From positions 1 to 12,899 of the forward strand of contig JAMOAW010000081.1 of assembly GCA_039908535.1 (NCBI GenBank): 12,899 nucleotides of DNA, read 5' to 3'. Of the stretch, positions 1 through 6,141 are shown one piece after another. The position numbers and the translations under genes were made by a program. Position 1 is the stretch's first letter, and every line of letters starts with the position of its first letter. Below the pieces are notes generated by a model, which saw only the letters and a list, made by a program, of their open reading frames with translations, was not told the origin of the DNA and made no database searches. The stretch comes from JAMOAW01 sp039908535. GTDB taxonomy: Bacteria > Pseudomonadota > Magnetococcia > Magnetococcales > JADFZT01.

Positions 1-327
1 ATGGATTCAGCCTATGATGCCAAGGAAATCAAGGATTACATTTTAGCACATGGCCATGTGCCTCTTATTGATATTAACACTCGGAATAATGTTAAACGGC
101 GCGAGGAGTTAAATGAAGAGAAAAAGGCATTTAAAACAATCCGTATGGAAATCCCAGAGGAACTTCGTTACAACGAGCGAAGTACGGCAGAACGGGTTAA
201 CGGTCAGTTGAAAGATGAATTTGGTGGTAAAATGGTACGAGTGCGAGGAAATGCAAAGATTATGTGTCATCTAATGTTTGGAATTTTGATCTTAACCGCT
301 GATCAACTTATGAAGGTGGTGACATAG
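1..327 (+). CDS. IS4-type DDE transposase, C-terminal part (partial at window edge)
   Basis: This is the catalytic C-terminal end of an insertion-sequence transposase. The reading frame is open from base 1, so the first ATG is probably internal and the gene should continue to the left. Residues 2-6 (DSAYD) fit the second catalytic Asp segment of DDE transposases. Residues 57-71 match the IS4-family signature Y-(2)-R-(3)-E-(6)-K exactly: Y57, R60, E64 (the catalytic Glu) and K71. The conserved tail HLMFGILILTADQL follows. The frame ends in TAG with no sign of damage in the visible part. Whether the whole element is intact, and which IS group it belongs to, cannot be judged without the left side. 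It marks this end of the window as mobile or rearranged DNA. Confidence 0.85.
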   Translation: MDSAYDAKEIKDYILAHGHVPLIDINTRNNVKRREELNEEKKAFKTIRMEIPEELRYNERSTAERVNGQLKDEFGGKMVRVRGNAKIMCHLMFGILILTADQLMKVVT

Positions 328-566
328 CGAACGATATAGACAAAAAAATTAGGATTTTCAATATTATCAGAAAAGGTGGTAGAAAAAACATGCTCAAAAA
401 ACGGAAAATGAACACAGAAAAGAAAAAAACTATAAAATTTTCCGCATAAAATGCATTTTTTGACTCTAAAACACCTATGGGGTCTATTTTTGTCTTTTTA
501 ACTAAGTGGCTTAATTTTGCAATTTCCTCAGTACTTTATAAAAATGACATCCATGGAGAATAATGA
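328..566. other. AT-rich intergenic stretch after the transposase
   Basis: This gap of 239 bp holds no convincing gene. It contains an inverted repeat with 8-bp arms (402-409 and 437-444, CGGAAAAT/ATTTTCCG) around a 27-nt loop. Just after it is a 12-bp perfect palindrome AAAATGCATTTT (448-459) running into a T run. One of these may act as a weak terminator for the transposase or lie near the end of the insertion sequence, but no terminal inverted repeat can be identified without the left end. The promoter of the next gene should lie here; TATAAA at 537-542 is a possible -10 element, without a well-spaced -35. Confidence 0.4.
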
Positions 567-1265
567 ATGGACTTTGATGTCTATTGCGACGAAAGTCGCC
601 CGGATTTATTGACCTCCACCCATCCAAGCGGCGAATACGTTGTTATCGGCTCTCTTTGGTTGGAAACCTGTAGACGACAGGAATATAAACAATTTATCCA
701 TTCCTTACGTGATATTCATCGGGTGGGGGGTGAATTCAAATGGCAAAAAGTTTCTCCATCTCGAATCCAATTTTACGAATCTCTCATAGATTGGTTTATT
801 GAACAGGGTTTAGACGTTAGATTTCGTTGTATTTTGATTCCCCACGATCAGCTAAATTGGCAGATGCACGAGGGAGACAGAGAACTCGGATTTTATAAAT
901 TTTACTATCAAATGTTGCATCACTGGATTTTAGATTTTAATCGTTATTCTGTCTTTTGTGACTATAAAAGCAATCGTCTGATGAGCAGATTGGAAACCTT
1001 GAAACAATGCCTCTCTTATACCAACCTTACTTCGGAGATTCTGCGTGTTCAGACGATTCGTTCTGAGGAGTCGGTGTTAATCCAGTTAACAGATTTGCTC
1101 ACAGGTGCAGTTAGTGCTAAATTTAATCAATCTTTGAAACTGGACAGTTCCAAAGGTGCATTAGTGCAGCGTCTTGAAACTCGATTGGGACATTCCCTAC
1201 AAGCTACCAATCGATGGGAGAAAAAATTTAATATTTTTGCAATCCATCTAGGTGGAGGGTGGTAG
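567..1265 (+). CDS. DUF3800 domain protein, predicted RNase H-fold nuclease
   Basis: This 232-residue protein matches the DUF3800 family in layout, a family predicted to have an RNase H-like fold and found often in defence islands, prophages and mobile elements; its substrate is unknown. The N-terminal motif YCDES (residues 6-10, D8/E9) is followed by a strand ending in VIGSL. An E-x-K motif sits at E56-K58-W59 (printed EFKWQK), then an Asp after a hydrophobic strand (FCDYK, D132). The C-terminal family motif SEESVLIQLTDLLTGAVS (166-183) contains D176. These acidic residues are the likely metal ligands. The chosen ATG is preceded by GGAGAA at 555-560 with good spacing. The gene ends inside the ribosome-binding region of the next gene, so the two are probably translated together. 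Its codons are more AT-rich than those of the neighbouring ABC operon, in keeping with transfer. Confidence 0.8.
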   Translation: MDFDVYCDESRPDLLTSTHPSGEYVVIGSLWLETCRRQEYKQFIHSLRDIHRVGGEFKWQKVSPSRIQFYESLIDWFIEQGLDVRFRCILIPHDQLNWQMHEGDRELGFYKFYYQMLHHWILDFNRYSVFCDYKSNRLMSRLETLKQCLSYTNLTSEILRVQTIRSEESVLIQLTDLLTGAVSAKFNQSLKLDSSKGALVQRLETRLGHSLQATNRWEKKFNIFAIHLGGGW

Positions 1266-1266
1266 T

Positions 1267-1695
1267 GTGGCTTATCCGCCGTTACTCAAGTTAGCAACCG
1301 TGGACGCATACCGGCACTACTTTGAAAATTCGTATTGTCAGGGAACGATCATCACCTTTGACGGAATTGCCGTTAGGTTCAGAAAAACGGATTTTGACCA
1401 CTGCGGCTTTGAATCCAGTATGCGTAACAATGTAAAAGATACGTTTTCCCCCGCAAGGGCTGAACGGTTGGGCTGGATTGGCGAGGCGTTGCGTGATCCG
1501 AACAGCGACCGCTTCGTCGGATGGGATAACAAGAACAAACGTCACGATCGCAACCGGCGTGTCACTGTGGTGATGAAGGATTACATCGTCGTGATCGTAC
1601 TGACAGGATTCAAAAGAGCCAGATTCATTACCGCCTACGTGGCCAATACACCAGCAAGTTTGGAAAAAATTAAGGCGGGGCCGCGATGGACATAA
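1267..1695 (+). CDS. Small BECR-like (barnase/EndoU/ColicinE5/RelE-type) putative nuclease
   Basis: This is a protein of about 142 residues. I recognise its overall pattern as that of the small phage-type BECR (PBECR-like) nuclease proteins, though I cannot name the exact subfamily. Visible landmarks are an N-terminal YPPLLKL segment, an early central FDHCGFES motif with a His, SPARAERLGWIGEALRDP (an arginine-rich helix), a GWD turn, a basic RNRRV strand, and a C-terminal strand FITAYVA followed by TPASLEKIK. The last strands (VTVVMKDYIVVIVLTG, then ARFITAY) resemble the conserved core of BECR folds. The GTG at 1267 is preferred because GGAGGG (1254-1259) lies about 7 nt upstream. A GTG at 1252 in the same frame would overlap the DUF3800 gene by 14 bp. 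Pairing with a DUF3800 gene suggests a nuclease, toxin or defence role, which is an inference. Confidence 0.6.
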   Translation: MAYPPLLKLATVDAYRHYFENSYCQGTIITFDGIAVRFRKTDFDHCGFESSMRNNVKDTFSPARAERLGWIGEALRDPNSDRFVGWDNKNKRHDRNRRVTVVMKDYIVVIVLTGFKRARFITAYVANTPASLEKIKAGPRWT

Positions 1696-1729
1696 AAAAA
1701 ACCGCTGATTCGCCAGGCTGGCTCAGCGG
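1694..1729 (-). terminator. Rho-independent terminator read on the minus strand
   Basis: Arms CCGCTGA (1702-1708) and TCAGCGG (1723-1729) pair perfectly. A second stem, GCCA (1712-1715) with TGGC (1719-1722), lies inside. On the minus strand the hairpin is followed directly by eight T residues (the A run 1694-1701). On the plus strand no T run follows, so it stops minus-strand transcripts best. It starts inside the stop codon of the BECR-like gene. No confident minus-strand gene lies just upstream to use it. Confidence 0.75.
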
Positions 1730-1973
1730 GGGCCTTTGTAGGTTCTGCTGCCACTGGCAGAGAACGTTCCAATAATCAAATTTTTTGTATAAAATGTCAA
1801 TAAAAAAAATTGCAGAATATTTTTACGTTCTTTCACAATCCGAAGATACCATCTGCCATCGTTGATCGGAATCTCCCTTTTTTGGACAATCTCGGCTCCC
1901 GATCCTTGATGCAACCATTGCCCAAAAAATCGGCATATGAGAAAATTAACAAAAAAACTAAAAGGTGTTCGAA
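1696..1973. other. Intergenic region with possible minus-strand coding remnant
   Basis: No confident gene lies here. Besides the minus-strand terminator, a minus-strand frame (1723-1914, opening with TTG) ends inside the terminator hairpin. Its first half reads like real protein (HQGSGAEIVQKREIPI, then NDGRWYLRIVKERK), while the second half looks like translated AT-rich noncoding DNA. It may be the degraded tail of a lost gene. A second small hairpin (TCTGC...GCAGA) lies around 1743-1762. For the downstream operon, TATAAA at 1788-1793 with TTCCAA at 1767-1772 is a poor promoter candidate because the spacer is only 15 nt. Confidence 0.35.
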
Positions 1974-2681
1974 ATGACTGAAATGTCGGTCCTGGAGTCC
2001 GCCAAACCCCCTCCCTTGCTCTCCATCGACAATCTTTGCAAAACCTATATTCGCGGTGATGACCAAGTCACGGCCCTGATAAACATTACCTTTGAACTGG
2101 AACAGGGCTGTTTTGCCTCTCTAGCCGGCCCATCTGGTAGCGGAAAAAGCTCGTTACTCAACATCATCGGCACACTCGACACGCCAGACCAAGGAAGCGT
2201 GTACCTGCTCGGCCAGCCCATTACCTATACGGACACCTCTTTCACGGAGCAACTGCGACGCACAAAATTGGGATTCGTGTTCCAAAATTTCAATCTATTG
2301 CCACTCCTCACGGCTGTCGAAAACGTCGAACTCCCCCTACTGCTGACCGACCTGACCGCTGCCAGACGGCGAGAAAAGGCCTGCACCTGTCTCGAACTGG
2401 TCGGTCTTGGAGATCGTCTCCATCACTTTCCACGCCAACTCTCTGGCGGACAGCAACAGCGCGTGGCTGTGGCGCGTGCACTGGTCAGAGATCCAAAATT
2501 GGTGTTGGCCGATGAACCAACGGCCAACCTCGATGGCAAAACCGCTGAAAATCTTCTCGAACTCATGCGCTCCTTGAACAAAAAATCCGGCGTCGGTTTC
2601 CTGTTTTCAACACACGATCCACGCATCCTCAATGCCGCCAAAAAAATTATTTTCCTTCACGACGGGAGAATGCAACTATGA
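1974..2681 (+). CDS. ABC transporter ATP-binding protein, LolD/MacB type
   Basis: This is the cytoplasmic ATPase of an envelope ABC transporter of the LolCDE/MacB/FtsEX class. All motifs are present, numbered from the ATG at 1974 (235 residues): Walker A GPSGSGKS (52-59), Q-loop VFQNFNLLP (Q104), signature LSGGQ (156-160), Walker B LVLADEP (176-182) and switch His in STHDP (H214). The stretch after the Q-loop (LTAVENVELPLLL) is typical of this subfamily, whose members power mechanical transmission or extraction of substrates from the outer leaflet of the inner membrane. A GTG at 1965 is also in frame, but AAAGG (1961-1965) sits at correct spacing for the ATG at 1974. The stop codon overlaps the permease start (ATGA, 2678-2681), so the two products are translationally coupled and very likely partners. 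No N-terminal fusion or missing residue is seen. Confidence 0.93.
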   Translation: MTEMSVLESAKPPPLLSIDNLCKTYIRGDDQVTALINITFELEQGCFASLAGPSGSGKSSLLNIIGTLDTPDQGSVYLLGQPITYTDTSFTEQLRRTKLGFVFQNFNLLPLLTAVENVELPLLLTDLTAARRREKACTCLELVGLGDRLHHFPRQLSGGQQQRVAVARALVRDPKLVLADEPTANLDGKTAENLLELMRSLNKKSGVGFLFSTHDPRILNAAKKIIFLHDGRMQL

Positions 2682-3904
2682 AATGGCTCTATTTGGCTGC
2701 CCGTAATGTTCTGCGCCATCAACGACGCTCTTTGATGGCCGTAACTATTGTCGCCACCGGCACCGCCGCTCTGTTGGTAGCCCTGGGATACATGTTGGCC
2801 ACCTTCTGGGGATTGCGAGAAATGACCATTCGCGGCGAATTGGGGCATATCCAAATCGGCGCACCAGGCCAATTCGATGCCGTCGCCGAAACGCCTCTCC
2901 AATATGGCCTCGAAACCGATACGGTCCAGAAGCTTCAAGAGCATCTTAAAGAAATGCCAGGAACCAAAGATGTGCTGCAACGGCTTCTTTTTGAGGGATT
3001 GATCTCCACCGGGAATACCACGGTTGCCTTTGTCGGCCAAGGTGTAGAACCAGAAAAAGAGATCAGGTTGGCCGGAACCTCTCTGCCTCTCTTGAGCGGC
3101 ACCCCCTTGCCCTTGCCAACCCATCCAGACCAAATGCAAACCCTCCTGGCCGTTGATTTGGCACGCAGCTTGGGAGTCAAGCCTGGCGATACCGTCACTC
3201 TCCTGTCAACAACCGCTGACGGGGCATTAAACGGCATTGATGTACAGGTGTCTGGCATCTATGTCACCGGCGTGCCAGAATACGACAAACGGGCCTTGCT
3301 GATCCCACTGCCCGCTGCCCGGCAACTTATGAAGTCAGAGCGCATTTCTCGCCTAGTGGTAGTGTTGAAGGATACCGAAGCCACCCGTTCCGTGCAGGCA
3401 GAGATCGCCGAAAAATTTTCAAAGATCGATACCCGACAATGGCTTGACTTGGCCCCCTTCTACAAAAAAGTGGTCACCCTTTATCACGGTATTTTTACAG
3501 TCATGGGGGTCATCATTTTGCTTGTGGTTCTGCTATCGGTGACCAATACCATGTTGATGAGCGTGATGGAGAGGGTGCGCGAGATGGGAACCTTGATGGC
3601 CTTCGGTTTTCCTCGCAACAGATTACGTGCCAATTTTGGCCTGGAAGGGGCCATTATCGGCGGCATCGGTGGGGGAATCGGTCTGTTGGTTGCCGCCGCC
3701 CTAGCCTATGGCATCAATGCCCTGGAGTGGATGATGCCCGCACCACCTGGGCGAACCATGCCTGTACCTCTGCTCATCTTCGTAGATGGTGGACTCTATA
3801 CGACCATTTTTTTCGTCATGGTCGCCCTTGGGGGCGTGGCGGCTTGGTTCCCCACGCGCTATATCGTTCGTCTCAATATTGTGGAGGCCCTTGGACATGC
3901 CTAA
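2678..3904 (+). CDS. ABC transporter permease, LolC/LolE/MacB (FtsX-domain) type
   Basis: This inner-membrane subunit has 408 residues and the four-helix layout of the type VII ABC family. A basic N terminus (NVLRHQRRSLM) precedes the first membrane helix (about 19-43). A periplasmic MacB-PCD-like domain (about 45-265) follows, and the FtsX domain has three helices near 271-296, 323-346 and 372-392. The sequence MERVREMGTLMAFG (297-310), after the second helix, is the conserved cytoplasmic motif of LolC/LolE/MacB permeases. Length fits LolC/LolE (about 400 residues) rather than MacB (about 650, with a fused ATPase). There is one permease gene, so a homodimer is expected, unlike the LolC-LolE heterodimer. 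It starts in the ATPase stop codon and overlaps the LolA-like gene by 8 bp. Family membership is clear; the cargo is inferred from the neighbours. Confidence 0.93.
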   Translation: MKWLYLAARNVLRHQRRSLMAVTIVATGTAALLVALGYMLATFWGLREMTIRGELGHIQIGAPGQFDAVAETPLQYGLETDTVQKLQEHLKEMPGTKDVLQRLLFEGLISTGNTTVAFVGQGVEPEKEIRLAGTSLPLLSGTPLPLPTHPDQMQTLLAVDLARSLGVKPGDTVTLLSTTADGALNGIDVQVSGIYVTGVPEYDKRALLIPLPAARQLMKSERISRLVVVLKDTEATRSVQAEIAEKFSKIDTRQWLDLAPFYKKVVTLYHGIFTVMGVIILLVVLLSVTNTMLMSVMERVREMGTLMAFGFPRNRLRANFGLEGAIIGGIGGGIGLLVAAALAYGINALEWMMPAPPGRTMPVPLLIFVDGGLYTTIFFVMVALGGVAAWFPTRYIVRLNIVEALGHA

Positions 3905-4664
3905 ATTTATGCTTTCTATCTTTCTCTCTGTTGGCATGCTGATCTTATCAACAAGCGATCCCCTGCTGTCGGCGGCAACAGCGGCAGAACCGGCGGCTCA
4001 AGAATTGCTAGAAAAAGCCGATCGCTATCGTTTGCCCAGCCTTGATAACCTGTTACAGGTTGTGCTCTTCTCCTGGAAAGGAGAGGAACAAGTGGGGGAG
4101 GCGCATTACACCGTCTGGACAAAAGGAACAGACCGTTCCCGAGTCGAAATGCAAGATCCAAAAGTACGTGGTCAGCGGGTGTTGATGACCGAAGAGGGGA
4201 TGTGGTTATTTATTCCAACGACCAGACGTGCCATTCGCATTACCCCCATGCAGCGCCTGCTTGGCGAAGCTAGCTACGGGGATATTGGCCGCATGGTCTG
4301 GAGAGACGACTATACAGCTGAATTCGCTACAGACAAAAAACAAGGAACCGTGAATGGACTCCCAGCTTGGCAGCTGCTGCTCACGGCCAGAAAATCGGCT
4401 GCTGTCTACGCTAGAATCGATCTATCTCTCACGGTTGCCGATGAACGTCCACTCACAGCTGACTTCTATTTGGCCAGTGGCAAAAAGTTCAAGTCAGCCA
4501 TTTTCGATCCGCCACAAATGGTTCTCAACCAACCGATCATTACCAAAATTCGTTTTGCCGACGAAGGAGATAAAGAGAGGCATACCGTTTTGGAATTGCA
4601 TGAGATCACGCAAAAGGAGATGCCAGACAGTTTCTTTACCCAGAGCGGATTGAGTAGGGATTAA
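3897..4664 (+). CDS. LolA-like outer-membrane lipoprotein-sorting protein
   Basis: This exported periplasmic protein has 255 residues. The ATG at 3897 is chosen over an in-frame ATG further upstream because it has GGAGG at 3883-3887. It also gives a clean signal peptide: a hydrophobic run LSIFLSVGMLILS and a probable cleavage site after ATAA. The mature part resembles the LolA-like proteins annotated as outer-membrane lipoprotein-sorting proteins, whose half-open beta barrel carries acyl chains. Supporting segments are YTVWTKGTDRSRVEM, RVLMTEEGMWLFIP, GDIGRMVWRDDYTAEF and a late FFTQSGL. It is clearly longer than classical LolA (about 200 residues) and is the dedicated-carrier type found next to ABC or RND transporters, not housekeeping LolA. 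It overlaps the permease stop by 8 bp and lies 2 bp before the next gene, so it probably accepts cargo from that permease. Confidence 0.82.
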   Translation: MPKFMLSIFLSVGMLILSTSDPLLSAATAAEPAAQELLEKADRYRLPSLDNLLQVVLFSWKGEEQVGEAHYTVWTKGTDRSRVEMQDPKVRGQRVLMTEEGMWLFIPTTRRAIRITPMQRLLGEASYGDIGRMVWRDDYTAEFATDKKQGTVNGLPAWQLLLTARKSAAVYARIDLSLTVADERPLTADFYLASGKKFKSAIFDPPQMVLNQPIITKIRFADEGDKERHTVLELHEITQKEMPDSFFTQSGLSRD

Positions 4665-4666
4665 AA

Positions 4667-5944
4667 ATGGTATGGCTTTTTTTTTTACTGACTCTCTTTG
4701 CCGCGGCATCCAGTAACGCCGAGAGTGAAACACCGGCTACCATCCAAGGCGACATCTTTTTTTCTGGCCGTTTCAATAGCGTTCGTGATGGCTTGGTGAA
4801 TCGAGAAAATTTGTTGCAACAGCCAGATCATGAAGCTGAGATGGCGTTGGTCCTGGCAGGTGATCTGTATGATTTTCGTTACGCCATCCGTGCACCCTTG
4901 ACTGCCGAACATCTCCAGGACCACGGCTCTGAAAACTGGCACAGCGAGGCCGATCCAACTCTACTAGAATTTGCCAAAGAACTAGATTTAGGCAACAACA
5001 GCAGCCTGATCATTGGGAAAACCAATCTTCAATGGGATGTTGGCTATGCCGCCCACCCGATCGGTTTTTTTGACAAAGAGGTGGAATTGAGCGATATTGA
5101 AGATCGTTTACGTCGTACAGAAGGTCAACCTTTGATCGCCCTCACTCATATTGAGCAAGCGTGGGATTTGACTGCAGTTTTGGCCAGAGATACCATTTCT
5201 GAAGAAGATGGTGAAGAACAGGGTTTGACTCAATGGGCAGTCAAGGCAGGAACACAATGGGGATTGACCAATCTTACCCTGCTCCTTCAAAAACCGGAAG
5301 GCGAAAGAATCGGTGTTGGCGGAGCGGCAACTTATGTCGTCGGCAATGACATAGAGTTGCATGGCTCCCTTTTTGCCAGGAAGGGAACCCGTCGGCCAAT
5401 CCATCAATCTCTTCTCAATGCTCTCCTGCGCTATTATGAACCAGACGAACAACCCGTGGATGCTTGGCGCATTCAGGATGACAAGTGGTATCCACGCTGG
5501 GTCGTGGGGAGTCAATGGACATCGCAAAATCTGTACAACCTATTGATAGAATGGGTGCATGATGCCCAGGGGTTGAACCATGAAGAATGGAAAAATTTTC
5601 TCTCTTTGGCCCGTTTCCATGAGAAAGGGGGGATAAATATTCCAGAGCAGGCCGTATCGGGCAATTTGGCTTTGGATGCCCTTACATTGCGCAACCAGGG
5701 CAGTCGGCAGGATTATCTATTCCTACGGATTCTGAAGAGTGGACAGGAATGGGAACCTTCGCTCTCCTCCTTTATTGGACTGGCCGATGGCAGCTACTCC
5801 ATCAATGCCCGTTTGACCTATGCCGGGGCAACAAATTGGCAAATATGGTCGGATGCCAGAATCAATATCGGTCCACCCGATACAGAATTTCAATTGGTTC
5901 CAGAATCTGGTTTCATCAGTTTGACTTATCGTTATATTTTTTAG
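4667..5944 (+). CDS. Secreted protein, probable outer-membrane beta barrel, last gene of the ABC/LolA-like operon
   Basis: I do not recognise a named family. The 425-residue product starts with a signal peptide (MVWLFFLLTLFAAASSNA, cleavage likely after residue 18). The rest is made of short alternating strands, many aromatic residues and acidic turns, with no internal membrane helix. Segments such as LSDIEDRLRRTEGQPLIALT and GGAATYVVGNDIELHGSLFARKG read like barrel strands and loops. The last residues, SLTYRYIF, end in Phe with alternating aromatics, which is the beta-signal recognised by the BAM complex. AGGGA at 4656-4660 supports the start. Its position right behind the LolA-like gene suggests it is the outer-membrane acceptor or exit point for the same substrate. 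A porin or alginate-export-type barrel is an alternative. Barrel nature is likely; the function is unknown. Confidence 0.72.
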   Translation: MVWLFFLLTLFAAASSNAESETPATIQGDIFFSGRFNSVRDGLVNRENLLQQPDHEAEMALVLAGDLYDFRYAIRAPLTAEHLQDHGSENWHSEADPTLLEFAKELDLGNNSSLIIGKTNLQWDVGYAAHPIGFFDKEVELSDIEDRLRRTEGQPLIALTHIEQAWDLTAVLARDTISEEDGEEQGLTQWAVKAGTQWGLTNLTLLLQKPEGERIGVGGAATYVVGNDIELHGSLFARKGTRRPIHQSLLNALLRYYEPDEQPVDAWRIQDDKWYPRWVVGSQWTSQNLYNLLIEWVHDAQGLNHEEWKNFLSLARFHEKGGINIPEQAVSGNLALDALTLRNQGSRQDYLFLRILKSGQEWEPSLSSFIGLADGSYSINARLTYAGATNWQIWSDARINIGPPDTEFQLVPESGFISLTYRYIF

Positions 5945-5987
5945 AACATAATGCCCTGCGGACAAAAGAAAAATTAAAAGCCAAACC

Positions 5988-6023
5988 CTGGGGGATGAAT
6001 CCCCCAGCCCCCCTCTTTTTTTT
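5988..6023 (+). terminator. Strong rho-independent terminator of the ABC/LolA-like operon
   Basis: A perfect 8-bp stem CTGGGGGA (5988-5995) and TCCCCCAG (6000-6007) closes a TGAA loop. After CCCCCTC comes a run of eight T residues (6016-6023). It lies 44 bp after the stop codon of the barrel gene and points to the plus strand. Confidence 0.88.
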
Positions 6024-6070
6024 AATAATTAAAAGAAAGGGGCGGAGACCTGGGGGGCAGTTCTCCGCCC
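6024..6070 (-). terminator. Probable rho-independent terminator of the secretion operon (minus strand)
   Basis: A perfect 9-bp stem is formed by GGGCGGAGA (6040-6048) and TCTCCGCCC (6062-6070). Read on the minus strand it is followed by CTTTCTTTTAATTATT, a T-rich tail. It lies about 70 bp after the stop codon of the GAF-HlyD gene. Together with the plus-strand terminator it insulates two convergent operons. Confidence 0.72.
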
Positions 6071-6141
6071 TCTAAGGTCTTGATTTTTTTCCGATACATT
6101 TGAATATGTTTTGATTCATTCCGTTTGTCTACTTTTTTCGT

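Noticed and set aside
390..449. A 19-codon frame for a Lys-rich peptide (MLKKRKMNTEKKKTIKFSA)
   Set aside because: It sits in A-rich DNA where Lys codons arise by chance, the possible AGGTGG site is spaced too far, and no family resemblance is seen.
328..560. Right terminal inverted repeat of the insertion sequence
   Set aside because: The left end is outside the window, so no partner can be matched; the inverted repeat at 402-444 is internal and could be a simple hairpin.
1701..1775. Possible tRNA-like fold in the hairpin-rich stretch after the BECR-like gene
   Set aside because: No acceptor stem, T-loop GTTCRA consensus or anticodon arm with the right spacing could be placed; the hairpin with an adjacent T run is explained as a terminator.
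3786..3896. Upstream extension of the LolA-like gene to an ATG at 3786
   Set aside because: It would overlap the permease by over 100 bp, has no ribosome-binding site, and would bury the signal peptide; the ATG at 3897 has GGAGG and gives a normal signal peptide.
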